Both the position numbers and the translations under genes were made by a program. The notes beneath the pieces are model-generated. The model was not told the DNA's origin and made no database searches. It was given only the letters and a program-made list of their open reading frames with translations. From Vulgatibacter incomptus_A (GTDB lineage Bacteria; Myxococcota; Myxococcia; Myxococcales; Vulgatibacteraceae): 64,000 bases of DNA. The stretch is taken from contig JBEBXK010000011.1 of NCBI GenBank assembly GCA_040391605.1, forward strand, positions 1 to 64,000, given 5' to 3'. Below, piece after piece: positions 45,417 through 54,281 of this stretch. Position 1 is the stretch's first letter; the number at the start of each line of letters is the position of its first letter.

Positions 45417-45446
45417 TTGACAACTAGACATTTTGGGCAGTAGCCT
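45417..45446 (+). promoter_or_regulatory. possible promoter of the Fic-fold gene
   Basis: TTGACA (45417-45422) is a perfect -35; 18 bases on, TAGCCT (45441-45446) is only a weak -10. The start codon follows at 45454, with GGAGG immediately before it, so the message would have almost no leader. Confidence 0.3.
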
Positions 45447-45453
45447 TCGGAGG

Positions 45454-46242
45454 ATGAGCACGCGATTCTTCGCTCTGGACGCCCGAAACGCCGAGTTCAG
45501 GGAGCTGCTGGACTCGGCGCCGGAGATCGCAGAGCCCTACCACCGCCTCTACGAGATGTCCTGGCTCCACCACGAGAGCGCGCTGGACGGGCTGGTCCTC
45601 ACGGAGACGGAGCTCGTTCAGGCTCTCGATCACCACGTGGTCGGCGACGCCTCGTTGATGAGCGTGATCAACGGCATCCGCAACCACCGCCAGGCCCTCC
45701 TGCGAGTGGACGAGGAGGCCCGGAGCCCCAGGCGGCGGGTCAGCCTATCCTTCCTCACGGAGCTCTACGAGATCCTCATCCGGGGCGAGGTCCTGCGCAA
45801 GCCGGGGATCCTCCGGGCGGAGATGCCGCTCCATCGCACCTACACCCATGAGATCGCCCAGCCGGACGCAATCGGGGCCGGCCTCGAGAAGCTGATCCAG
45901 ACCCTGGTCTCGGTGGAGTTCAAGGAGTTCCATCCGATCAAGCAGGCGTCCCAGGCCCATTGGCTCTTCATGCAGGTCTTCCCCTTCGCCAATCACAACG
46001 GCAAGCTCGGTCGCCTGCTCCAGACCCTCTACCTGCGCCGCGCCGGCTTCCCCCCCGCCATCATCCACGCGGTGGATCGACAGCGCTACCACGAGGCCCT
46101 CCGCCTCCCCTCCTCCGCGCTGCGCAACCTCCTCCTCGACGCGCTGGGGAACTCGTTGGAGAACTCCTTTCGCCACGTCGAGGAGCTTCGAGCCGGAGGC
46201 GAGCCCGCCAAGAGGAGCCCTCTCGCTCGAAGCGTGAGCTGA
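45454..46242 (+). CDS. Fic-fold protein lacking the catalytic histidine
   Basis: A 262-residue protein whose Fic domain (about 100-225) is clear from AHWLFMQVFPFANHNGKLGRLL. In active Fic enzymes the motif is HPFx(D/E)GNGRxxR; here it reads FPFANHNGKLGR, so the His is Phe176, the metal-site acid is Asn180, and Arg becomes Lys184. The upstream helix HHESALDGLVLT sits where the inhibitory motif (S/T)xxxE(G/N) is usual but lacks its key Ser and Glu. It is therefore probably unable to AMPylate by the normal mechanism. GGAGG touches the ATG. The DHH gene follows after 300 bases. Confidence 0.82.
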   Translation: MSTRFFALDARNAEFRELLDSAPEIAEPYHRLYEMSWLHHESALDGLVLTETELVQALDHHVVGDASLMSVINGIRNHRQALLRVDEEARSPRRRVSLSFLTELYEILIRGEVLRKPGILRAEMPLHRTYTHEIAQPDAIGAGLEKLIQTLVSVEFKEFHPIKQASQAHWLFMQVFPFANHNGKLGRLLQTLYLRRAGFPPAIIHAVDRQRYHEALRLPSSALRNLLLDALGNSLENSFRHVEELRAGGEPAKRSPLARSVS

Positions 46243-46265
46243 TCGGACGCTCCTCCCATCCCCGA

Positions 46266-46295
46266 TTGGCAATCTCGTCCCGCCTCGGCTATAAG
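46266..46295 (+). promoter_or_regulatory. probable sigma-70 promoter for the DHH-desulfurase pair
   Basis: TTGGCA (46266-46271) and TATAAG (46290-46295) are separated by 18 bases, in the gap before the DHH phosphoesterase gene. The transcript would have a leader of about 245 bases to 46549. Confidence 0.4.
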
Positions 46296-46548
46296 CCGCG
46301 CCCTCTCGTAGCGACCTTGCGGGCGACGGCTCTCTTTGGCCAAAGCGCCTCGTGCAGCAGGCCGTCGGGGGCGCCCCGCCGGGGCCGCCGATGTGTAGGT
46401 TCGAAAGTGGGAGTGGCGTCGCGCCCTCCGTTTGACCGGGGGGATGAGGCTCAATAGGATGGCGAACCCTTCATCATCAAGAGGAGTGACGCTCACTGGA
46501 GTGCGTTCCCAAGCCCGGTCGGCGATCCGCCGGAGCCCCGGCAGCAAG

Positions 46549-47631
46549 ATGGCGCTGACCCCGGATCCTTTCCGCGGCGAGGTCTCCGAAGAGACCCTCT
46601 CCCAGCGGGCCCACCGGCTGGTGGCGCTGGCTCGCTCGCGCAAGCGGCCCCTGATCCTCACCCACGACAACCCCGATCCCGACGCGGTGGCGGCGGCCCT
46701 CGCCCTCGCCCAGATCTTCGAGGAGAAGGCCGGCCTCAAGAGCGTGATCGGCTACGGCGGCATCGTGGGCAGGGCCGAGAACCGCGCGCTCCTCAAGGTG
46801 CTGAAGATCCCGCTGGTCTCCATGTCTCGCCTCAACCTCGAGGACTTCGACCTGATCTGCCTGGTGGATACCCAGCCGCGGATGGGCAACCACTCGCTCC
46901 CCCGAGAGCTCGCCCCCGACGTGATCTTCGATCACCACCCCGAGCGGGAGGACAGCCGCAAGGCGATCATCGCCGAGGTGGGCGGCGTCTTCGGCGCCAC
47001 CAGCACCATCGCCGCCGAATACTTGCGCGCCCTGCAGCTCGTCCCCAGCCGCGAGGTCGCCACCGCCCTCTTCTACGGGATCAAGGCCGACACCCGCGAC
47101 CTGGGGCGGGAGACGGTGGACGTGGACGTCGACGCCTACCTCTGGCTCTTCCCCATGGTGGACAAGGACGCGCTGATCCAGATCGAGCACCCCAAGCTCC
47201 CGGCCGCCTACTTCCGCCTCTACCACACGGCCATCGAGAAGGGCCGCGTCCAGGGCAACGCCGTGATCGCCGATCTGGGTGAGATCTACACCCCCGACAT
47301 GGTGGCGGAGGTCGCCGAGCGGCACCTCTTCCTCGAGGGGATCAAGTGGTCCCTCGCCTTTGCCGTCTACGAGGACAGCCTCTTCCTCTCGTTGCGCACC
47401 AACGACAAGCGGATGAACGCCGGCAAGCTGATCCGCGAGGTAGTCGAAGAGCGCGGCGGCAGCGCAGGCGGCCACGGCCAGATGGCCGGCGCCAGGATCC
47501 CGGTGGAGGAGCTCGGCAAGGCCCAGCTCGAGGCCTTCAAGAAGGAGCTGGTCCACGGCTTCTGCCTGGAGTGGGGTGTCGAGGGAAAGCCCAGCGTCCC
47601 CCTCCTCGCCTACGATCCCCGCGCCGACTGA
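46549..47631 (+). CDS. DHH/DHHA1-family phosphoesterase
   Basis: A 360-residue phosphoesterase of the NrnA/RecJ-like family. Metal motifs: THDNPDPDA (about 36), CLVDTQP (about 106) and FDHHPER, the DHH box (about 128); the C-terminal DHHA1 domain has GGHGQMAGARI (about 313). Members degrade nanoRNA, pAp or cyclic dinucleotides; the substrate here cannot be named. ATG 46549 is taken because the upstream frame lacks a recognisable ribosome site. The desulfurase gene starts two bases after its stop. Confidence 0.9.
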   Translation: MALTPDPFRGEVSEETLSQRAHRLVALARSRKRPLILTHDNPDPDAVAAALALAQIFEEKAGLKSVIGYGGIVGRAENRALLKVLKIPLVSMSRLNLEDFDLICLVDTQPRMGNHSLPRELAPDVIFDHHPEREDSRKAIIAEVGGVFGATSTIAAEYLRALQLVPSREVATALFYGIKADTRDLGRETVDVDVDAYLWLFPMVDKDALIQIEHPKLPAAYFRLYHTAIEKGRVQGNAVIADLGEIYTPDMVAEVAERHLFLEGIKWSLAFAVYEDSLFLSLRTNDKRMNAGKLIREVVEERGGSAGGHGQMAGARIPVEELGKAQLEAFKKELVHGFCLEWGVEGKPSVPLLAYDPRAD

Positions 47632-47633
47632 TC

Positions 47634-48764
47634 GTGACCCGCGCCTATCTCGACTGGGCGGCCTCCGCTCCCCTCCACCCCGCGGCCAGGCATGCTGTGG
47701 ATCGCGTGTTGACTGTGGGTGCCGGGAATCCGTCATCGGTCCATCGGGAGGGACGGGCGGCCAAGGCGATCCTCGAGGAGGCCCGCGCCGCTGTCGCCCG
47801 CCTCGCCGGCGTGTCGCCCTCCGAGGTCCTCTTCACAAGCAGTGGAAGCGAGGCCAACGCCGCGGCCATCCTTGGCGTCGCCCGCTCCCGGGCGGCGACG
47901 GCGAGGCGCCTGCTGGTTGGCGCCCTCGAGCACCCCTCCGTCCACCTGGCTGCCGAGTCTGCCAGGGCCTTCGGCGCCGAGCCGGCCACGCTTCCCGCCA
48001 GCCCCTCCGGCGTCATCGATTGCGAGGGGGTGTCTTTTGACGCCGACGTCTGCGCCGTGGCGATCCAGCTCGCCAACAATGAGACCGGCGCCCTCCAACC
48101 CGTCGCCGCCCTCGCCGCCGCTGCCAGAGAGGCCGGCGCCCACCTCCACTGTGACGCCGTCCAGGCCGCCGGCAAGGTCGATCTCCCCGACGTCGCCGCC
48201 CGATGTCACTCCCTCGCCATCTCCGCCCATAAGCTCGGGGGCTTGGCCGGCGCCGGCGCGCTGATCCTGCGAAGGGGCGTCGAGCTGCCGGCGCTGCTCC
48301 CCGGCCATCAGGAGCGGGGCAGGCGGGGAGGCAGCCACTCGTTGGCGGCCATCGCCGCCTTCGGAGCCGTCGCCGCCGTCGCCGTCGACGAGGCCGAGCA
48401 GCGACGCGCCCACCTGGCCGATCGCGGCCTGCGCCTCGAAGCCATCGTCCGGGAGGCCTCCTCCGAGGTGTGGATCCAGGCGGGCGAGGTGCCGCGGGTC
48501 GGGGGCATCGTCAGCGCCACCTTCCCCGGCGTGGACGGCGAGACCCTCCTGGTCGCCCTCGACCTCGCCGGCGTCGCCACAGCGCACGGCGCCGCCTGCT
48601 CCACCGGCGCCATGGAGCCCTCCCACGTCCTCCTCGCCATGGGGCTCTCCCCCGCCCTGGCTCGCTCCACCCTTCGCTTCAGCGTCGGCGTCGACACCAC
48701 CGACGACGAGCTCGCCCTGCTGGCCGAGGTCCTCCCCAAGGCCGTCCGCGCCTCGCGGATCTAA
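47634..48764 (+). CDS. cysteine desulfurase
   Basis: A 376-residue PLP enzyme of the NifS/IscS class, delivering sulfur from cysteine. The start YLDWAASAPL (usually YLDNAATTP) and NPSSVH are recognisable; the cofactor Lys is in SAHKLGG (about 200), NNETG is near 146, and the active-site loop Cys is in HGAACSTGA (about 322). The GTG start at 47634 is two bases from the DHH stop (coupled). No iscU or tRNA-thiolation gene is next to it. It overlaps the convergent kinase by four bases. Confidence 0.9.
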   Translation: MTRAYLDWAASAPLHPAARHAVDRVLTVGAGNPSSVHREGRAAKAILEEARAAVARLAGVSPSEVLFTSSGSEANAAAILGVARSRAATARRLLVGALEHPSVHLAAESARAFGAEPATLPASPSGVIDCEGVSFDADVCAVAIQLANNETGALQPVAALAAAAREAGAHLHCDAVQAAGKVDLPDVAARCHSLAISAHKLGGLAGAGALILRRGVELPALLPGHQERGRRGGSHSLAAIAAFGAVAAVAVDEAEQRRAHLADRGLRLEAIVREASSEVWIQAGEVPRVGGIVSATFPGVDGETLLVALDLAGVATAHGAACSTGAMEPSHVLLAMGLSPALARSTLRFSVGVDTTDDELALLAEVLPKAVRASRI

Positions 48765-49684
48765 GCGCCGAAGAGGCCACGGACGACTGCCGCGATCGCG
48801 AGAGGCGTGCCGATCGAGTCGTCGAAGAGGGGATGGAGCGCCATCACGAAGGCGCCCGCGTCGTGGAAGCGCTGGTCGGGATCGGGGTGGAGCGCCATTC
48901 GCAGCACGCTCTCCACCGCCTCGGGGATCTCCGGGCGCAGATCCGTGATCAGCGGCGGCTTCGCCCCCAGGATCTCCCGAGCGATCTCCTCGATGGTCTC
49001 GCCGTTGAAGGGCCGGCAGAGGGTGAGGAGCTCGTAGAGCATCACCGCCGCCGCCCAGACATCTGCCTGGGGGAGCACGTCCTCGCTGCGGATCAGCTCG
49101 GGCGAGGCGTAGTGGACCTTGCCCCAGATCCCCTTGCGCCGCGAGGGATCCACCGAGCGCACCTTGGCGATGCCGAAGTCCCCCAGCTTGATCTCGCCCG
49201 TCTTGGAGATGAAGAGGTTGGACGGTGAGACGTCGCAATGCACCACGTGCAGGCGCTCGCCTCCCTTCGACGTGGCCTTGTGCGCTGCGTCCAGCGCCTG
49301 CAGCAGCTCGTGGATCAGGAAGATCGCGAAGTCCACCGGGAGCAGGATCTGCCTCTCGCGGCAGCGCGCCAGGATCGCCCCCAGATCCCTGCCGTCGATG
49401 AACTCCATCGCCATGTAGTAGGTGCCGTCGACGCTCCCGGCGTCCAGCACCTCTACGATGTTCGGATGGACGAGCAGCCGGGAGAGGTCGGTCTCCGCAC
49501 AGAAGAGATCCACGTACTGCTGGTTCTTCACGAACTCGGGGAGCATCCGCTTCAGGGCCACCACCCTGCCCACACGGGGACCCGTGGTAACCACGGCGCG
49601 GAAGACCTCGGCCATGCCGCCGCGGCCGATGCGGCTTCGGATCTCGAAGTTTCCAAAGCGCTCGGGAGATTCGGTCGAAGACAC
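48761..49684 (-). CDS. Ser/Thr protein kinase, minimal single-domain form
   Basis: A 307-residue Hanks-type kinase with little besides the catalytic domain: GRGGMAEVF (20-28), Lys45 in VALKR, Glu64, HCDVSPSN (149-156) with Cys in place of the usual Arg (a non-RD kinase), and DFG (169-171). There is no membrane helix or sensor domain; the last ~25 residues are mildly hydrophobic. GTG 49684 with a well-placed GGAGG is preferred over GTG 49736. It is convergent with the desulfurase gene and overlaps it by four bases. Confidence 0.9.
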   Translation of the reverse strand: MSSTESPERFGNFEIRSRIGRGGMAEVFRAVVTTGPRVGRVVALKRMLPEFVKNQQYVDLFCAETDLSRLLVHPNIVEVLDAGSVDGTYYMAMEFIDGRDLGAILARCRERQILLPVDFAIFLIHELLQALDAAHKATSKGGERLHVVHCDVSPSNLFISKTGEIKLGDFGIAKVRSVDPSRRKGIWGKVHYASPELIRSEDVLPQADVWAAAVMLYELLTLCRPFNGETIEEIAREILGAKPPLITDLRPEIPEAVESVLRMALHPDPDQRFHDAGAFVMALHPLFDDSIGTPLAIAAVVRGLFGA

Positions 49685-49889
49685 GCAGCCTCCGGCTCCT
49701 CGCAGATCCGTCGCGAGGGAGACCCCATACCAGTGCACGGAGTTGCCCGAGAAGCCCGATGAAGCCGCTTCCCCCGCCCCGGAGAACCAAGTGTCCTGTG
49801 CTGGGAGGACTACCAGCGGGTGCGGTGTTGAGCAAGTTTCCGGACGTCAGAACACAACGTCTCCGCGCTCGCCCTTCCGCCTCCGCTGG

Positions 49890-51485
49890 TCAGAGGGGCT
49901 TGCAGCAGAGGGGCGTGCCGCATTGCGCGCTCGTGGCGACCGTGCAGGCATCCGAAGTTCCACAATCCGAAACGTTGGGACCGCGGGCGTAGTAGGAGAG
50001 GTTCGAAGGGCCGTCGACGTGCAGGTAGATGTTGACGCTGCCCGAGCACGCGCAGGTCGAGGCGCCCCCCGAGCAACTACATCCGGCTCCACCGAGGTAA
50101 CTCTGGGTCTCCGTCATGCACAACACCGCAGGGCTGCAGAGGCCCCAACCCGCCCCGAGCGCCGTGCACTCCGACAACGCCGTGGCCTTGCTGGAAACGG
50201 AGACCGTGCTCGGGACGTAGACACATTGGCCCGCGATCTCCTCGCCGGGGCAGCTGCTGCAATCCACGTCGTTGGCCGACGTACACGAGCTCGGGCAGCA
50301 CCCGTCCGGCGTCATCGAGCAAGCCGGGTCGGTTCCGCCGGTGCAGACGCCTCCGGTGCAGACGGAGGCGACGGTGCATTCGATCCCGGCATCACAGGAC
50401 GCACCCTCGTTGGCAGGCGCCGCGATGCAGGCTCCGCTGCGTGGATCGCATTGGCCGACCGTGCATGCCGAGCTCAGCGCGGAGCAGTCCACGGGCGTGC
50501 CCCCGCTGCACCCACCATCTACACAGGTGCCGCCGACGGTACATCGATCTCCGACCTCACAGGAGGTGCCGTCGGAGCGGGGAACCTGCGCGCAAGTCCC
50601 GTCGCCGGGATCGCAGGTGCCGACCATGCACACGTCGTCCAACGCCGTGCAGTCCACTTTTACGCCCCGGCAGACCCCGTCCAGGCAAAAATCGCGGACG
50701 GTGCAGGCGCTGCCGTCATCGCATGAGGTGCCGGCCTCGAGGGCGCTCACCTCGCAGCTACCGCTCGTGGGATCGCACACCCCGACTGTGCACGCGGAGT
50801 CGTGCTCGGAGCAGTCCTTGGGGGCGCCGCCGACGCAGACGCCCGCGCTGCATACGTCGCCGCTCGAGCACGCGTCGCCGTCGTCGCAGGTGGTGCCGTC
50901 GGGCACGGCCAACGCCGTGCACTCTCCCCCGCTCGGATCGCAGGCTCCAACCGTGCAAGCGGTGTCCAACTCGGAGCAGTCCACGGGGGTGCCGCCGACG
51001 CAAGCGCCCGCCCTGCACGCGTCGCCGACCGTGCACGCGTCTCCGTCGTCACACACGGTGTCGTCCGCGACTGGCGACGCCCTGCAGGCTCCCTCGCTCG
51101 AATCGCAGACGCCGACCGTGCAAGCGGAGGCGCTTCCGGAGCAGTCCATCGGCTCGCCGCTGGTGCAAACGCCGTCGCTGCAAGCGTCGCCTACGGTGCA
51201 TCTGTCCCCGTCGTCACACGACGCGCCGTCGGGCAGGGGAACCATGACGCACTCGCCCTTCTCTCCGGGCAGCGTGCCGTCGTTGCAGGCCGCCCTCATG
51301 CAAGGGGGAGCCTCGAGGGCCGTGCAGTCCACGCTGCAGCCTTCGTCTTCCGGATCCGGGATGGGATCGACGGGGGCGGGATCGATGGCCGGCGAATCGG
51401 AAGTCTCCGACCCACAGCCTGCAAACGAGCCGATTGCGAGGACAAGGATCGCAGCGAGCGGAATCGGCCTGGTCTGGGAGCGCAT
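49890..51485 (-). CDS. cysteine-rich repeat lipoprotein
   Basis: A 531-residue lipoprotein (signal peptide AAILVLAIGSFAGC, lipobox Cys24). After an acidic Pro-rich linker, residues 86-360 are five ~55-residue modules, each with eight Cys in the same spacing (CDDGDxCTVGDxCxxGxC, then DCS...ACTVGxCDP...C), plus a sixth partial one. Acidic DDGD runs may bind calcium. The C-terminal ~150 residues are also Cys-rich but not repeated. Such arrays are typical of myxobacterial surface proteins. ATG 51485 has a GGAGG site. Confidence 0.85.
   Translation of the reverse strand: MRSQTRPIPLAAILVLAIGSFAGCGSETSDSPAIDPAPVDPIPDPEDEGCSVDCTALEAPPCMRAACNDGTLPGEKGECVMVPLPDGASCDDGDRCTVGDACSDGVCTSGEPMDCSGSASACTVGVCDSSEGACRASPVADDTVCDDGDACTVGDACRAGACVGGTPVDCSELDTACTVGACDPSGGECTALAVPDGTTCDDGDACSSGDVCSAGVCVGGAPKDCSEHDSACTVGVCDPTSGSCEVSALEAGTSCDDGSACTVRDFCLDGVCRGVKVDCTALDDVCMVGTCDPGDGTCAQVPRSDGTSCEVGDRCTVGGTCVDGGCSGGTPVDCSALSSACTVGQCDPRSGACIAAPANEGASCDAGIECTVASVCTGGVCTGGTDPACSMTPDGCCPSSCTSANDVDCSSCPGEEIAGQCVYVPSTVSVSSKATALSECTALGAGWGLCSPAVLCMTETQSYLGGAGCSCSGGASTCACSGSVNIYLHVDGPSNLSYYARGPNVSDCGTSDACTVATSAQCGTPLCCKPL
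50400..51230 (-). repeat. 165-bp tandem coding repeats of the Cys-rich lipoprotein
   Basis: Five imperfect copies of about 165 bp encode the eight-cysteine modules, with the fourth one codon shorter and a sixth partial copy at the low-coordinate end. Conservation is strongest in the CDDGDxC and ACTVGxCDP segments. Confidence 0.8.
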
Positions 51486-51703
51486 GGAACGACCTCCTAC
51501 TACATGCTCGAGGATGGCTCGGGTGGCCAAGTCTGGGAGCGCAGGGAACGAGCGTACTCGAGCCATCCAGCCGATTCAACAGAGGATCTCACCCTTCCGA
51601 ATCGCCGGCTTGACCGGCCACCTGTCCACGGTTACGCTTCCCTCGAAGTCGCCGGGATCAGTGAACTTTTAGAAGTGCACCGCCCCTCGACCGCCGCGTT
51701 CGT

Positions 51704-51719
51704 CGCTGGACCTCCAGCG
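51704..51719. promoter_or_regulatory. palindrome just before the 6S RNA
   Basis: CGCTGGA-CC-TCCAGCG is a perfect 7-bp inverted repeat ending about ten bases before the predicted 6S RNA start. It could be an operator or a terminator of upstream reading; no U run follows. Confidence 0.3.
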
Positions 51720-51728
51720 CGATGAGAG

Positions 51729-51924
51729 ACCCCTGCCTGGTTCGTGATGGGTAGCTGAAATTCGAACCGATAACGCGTCCCCGGGGGCGCTTTTCGGCGG
51801 GCCGTTGTGCAAGCCCTCGGTCCTCGGATCGAGAAGGAAGCCTCAGGCCTGCCCAAGCACCTCCACCTGCTTTGCTGCAGGGTTCAATGGACGTTGCCCA
51901 CACGGCCGAGGCGGGGGCATTTTT
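51729..51924 (+). ncRNA. ssrS: 6S RNA (RNA polymerase-sigma70 regulator)
   Basis: A ~195-nt RNA with the 6S layout. A long closing stem pairs CCCCTGCCT (51730-51738) with AGGCGGGGG (51909-51917 region), extended by further pairs up to GTGATGGGTAG/GTTGCCCACAC; the interior carries the conserved elements CGAACCGATAAC on the 5' side, CTCGGTC...GATCGAGAAGGAAGCCT on the apical/3' side and an ACCTG...CAGGGTTCAA hairpin before the closing stem. A run of five T follows the stem. 6S RNA binds housekeeping holoenzyme and reduces transcription in stationary phase. The next gene is the 5-formyl-THF cyclo-ligase, the classic neighbour of ssrS. Exact ends are inferred from base pairing. Confidence 0.85.
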
Positions 51925-52098
51925 AGGGGACGGCCACCAGGCGCTCGTCGCCAGCGACCGAGAGATCACGAGGTCTCATGAGCCAGAGACGGAACTCGCG
52001 GGCGGGCTTCGCGCAGCGCATCTGCGGGAAGGCCGCCCGGCTCGTCGCTGTACCGCTCTCTTCATAAAGCGCCCTCGCGGCCAGTCCAAAGGAGCCGA

Positions 52099-52680
52099 AT
52101 GCACCCCGACAAGCCGCCGCTCCGTACCCAGCTCCTCGCCGCCCGCGAGGCCCTCGATCGCTCGGCCATCGAAGAGGGGTCCACCTCCATCTGCCACCAG
52201 ATCCTCGCCCTCCCGGAGCTCGCAACGGCCGGGACCGTCGCGCTCTACGAGAGCCAGCGTGGCGAGGTCGATCTCGGCCCGCTCTGGCGTGAGCTCCGCG
52301 CCCTCGGCAAGCGCTGCGTCTTTCCCAGGGTGGACAAGGGCGTCAAGATCCTCGCCTTCGCGCCCGTCGACACTCCCGCCAACTTCGCTGTGGGTGTCCT
52401 CGGCCTGCACCAACCTCCCCCTGGCCACGACGTCGACCTCGACATCATCGACCTCTTCGTCGTCCCCGGCCTCGCCTTCGATCCCGCCGGCCGACGGATC
52501 GGCAGAGGCGCCGGCTACTACGACGCCACCCTCGCCGCCGTGCCCCGCGCCCTGCGGGTAGGCGTCTGCTTCGACACCCACCTCATCGAAGCCGTCCCCG
52601 TCGATCCCCACGACCAGCTCATCGACCTCGTTATCACTCCAACCCAAGTCTACCGTCCTGCCTCGAGAGCGTGGGAGTAG
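52099..52680 (+). CDS. 5-formyltetrahydrofolate cyclo-ligase
   Basis: A 193-residue cyclo-ligase (YgfA/MTHFS) that converts 5-formyl-THF to 5,10-methenyl-THF with ATP. Motifs VALYESQRGEVD (about 49), CVFPRVD (about 73) and the phosphate-binding GRRIGRGAGYYD (about 133) are present. A good AGGAG site precedes ATG 52099. It is placed downstream of the 6S RNA, an old and widespread linkage, and may be cotranscribed with it. Confidence 0.94.
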   Translation: MHPDKPPLRTQLLAAREALDRSAIEEGSTSICHQILALPELATAGTVALYESQRGEVDLGPLWRELRALGKRCVFPRVDKGVKILAFAPVDTPANFAVGVLGLHQPPPGHDVDLDIIDLFVVPGLAFDPAGRRIGRGAGYYDATLAAVPRALRVGVCFDTHLIEAVPVDPHDQLIDLVITPTQVYRPASRAWE

Positions 52681-52887
52681 CCGCTCGGGCGCGTCTGCCT
52701 CGTCCGTCCACGAGCGCGCGGAACGCCCCGATCATGACTCCAACGGCGGCGCCGCCCTCCCCTTGCGCCGAACTCAGGCAGACGGAGTTGCCGCCCTGGA
52801 TCCGCTCACGGTGAGCTGTCGCCCGATTGGTCTGACGCTGCGATCCGATGCGCCTCTCACCAGCCAGGGATGCTACAAGAGCGGATC

Positions 52888-54135
52888 ATGAGCGCACGCG
52901 TGCAGCAGGTGCCTGCGGAGGAACAGCTCCAGGAGCTCCTCCGCGGCTCGGTCGATCAGGTCACCCCCGAGGATCTCCTCGCCAGGCTGAAGGCCTCCGT
53001 CCAGAAGGGAGAGCCCCTCCGCGTCAAGGCGGGCTTCGATCCCACCGCCCCCGATCTCCACCTGGGCCACACCGTCCTCCTCGAGCGGATGGCGCGCTTT
53101 CAGCGCTTCGGCCATCGGGTGATCTTCCTCATCGGCGACTTCACCGGCCGCATCGGCGACCCCACCGGCAAGAGCGCCGCCCGCCCGCCCCTCACCGACG
53201 AGCAGGTCCGCGCCAACGCCGAGACCTACAAGGAGCAGGTCTTCAAGATCCTCGATCCGGAGACCACCGAGCTCCGCTTCAACGGCGAGTGGTTCGGCTC
53301 CATGAGCGCCGCCGAGATGATCGGCCTCGCCGCCCGCTACCCCGTCGCCCGCATGCTCGAGCGCGACGACTTCAGCAAGCGCTACCGCGAGGGCCGCAGC
53401 ATCTCCATCCACGAGTTCCTCTATCCGCTGATCCAGGGCTACGACTCCGTCGCTCTGCGCGCCGACGTCGAGCTCGGCGGCACCGATCAGCTCTTCAACC
53501 TCCTCGTCGGCCGCGACCTCCAACGCGACTTCGGCCAGCGCCCCCAGATCGTCCTCACCGGTCCCCTCCTCGAGGGCCTCGACGCCCGCCTCGCTCCCGC
53601 CACCGGCAAGATCGTCGGCGACAAGATGTCCAAATCCCTGGGCAACTACGTCGGCATCGCCGAAGCCCCCACCGAGCAATTCGGCAAGCTGATGTCGGTC
53701 TCCGACGATCTGATGTGGCGCTACTACGAGCTCCTCTCCCGCCGCAGCCTCGCCGAGATCGACGCCCTCCGCGCCGGCCACCCGAAGGTCGCCAAGGTCG
53801 CCCTCGCCAAGGAGATCGTCGCCCGCTTCCACGATCACAGCGCCGCCGACGCCGCCGAGGCCCACTTCGAGCAGGTCATCGTCCGCAAGGAGCGCCCCGC
53901 CGACGTCGAGGAGCGCAGCCTCCCCCTCCCCGACGGCCAATCCCAGATTCCCCTCGCCGCCGTCCTCGAGGCCACCGGCCTCGCCTCCTCCCGCGGCGAG
54001 GCCCGCCGCCTCGTCGCCCAGGGCGGCCTCTCCATCGACGGCGCCCGCGCCACCGATCCCCAGGCCCAGCTCCCCGCGGGCCTCTACGACCTCAAGGCCG
54101 GCAAGCGCCGCTTCCTCCGCGTCCGCATCGGCTGA
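52888..54135 (+). CDS. tyrS: tyrosyl-tRNA synthetase
   Basis: A 415-residue class I synthetase charging tRNA-Tyr. HIGH appears as HLGH (about residue 58), KMSKS is intact (about 247), GGTDQLFN binds tyrosine, and the C-terminal ~60 residues are an S4 RNA-binding domain (LASSRGEARRLVAQGG). ATG 52888 is chosen; an in-frame ATG at 52870 would add six residues. No T-box or other leader element is seen in the 200 bases before it. Confidence 0.95.
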   Translation: MSARVQQVPAEEQLQELLRGSVDQVTPEDLLARLKASVQKGEPLRVKAGFDPTAPDLHLGHTVLLERMARFQRFGHRVIFLIGDFTGRIGDPTGKSAARPPLTDEQVRANAETYKEQVFKILDPETTELRFNGEWFGSMSAAEMIGLAARYPVARMLERDDFSKRYREGRSISIHEFLYPLIQGYDSVALRADVELGGTDQLFNLLVGRDLQRDFGQRPQIVLTGPLLEGLDARLAPATGKIVGDKMSKSLGNYVGIAEAPTEQFGKLMSVSDDLMWRYYELLSRRSLAEIDALRAGHPKVAKVALAKEIVARFHDHSAADAAEAHFEQVIVRKERPADVEERSLPLPDGQSQIPLAAVLEATGLASSRGEARRLVAQGGLSIDGARATDPQAQLPAGLYDLKAGKRRFLRVRIG

Positions 54136-54281
54136 TCGGCCCCCGCCGCCCCTCCCGCACGCGCGCAACCCAGCACCGATCGGGCTCGGCTCCCGGTTCG
54201 CCCGGTCGCGCCGAGCCCGCGCGCTCACGCTCAGGCGGTCGCCTTTCGTCGAGCCCGTGGAGGTGACACACCTGATGTGCT

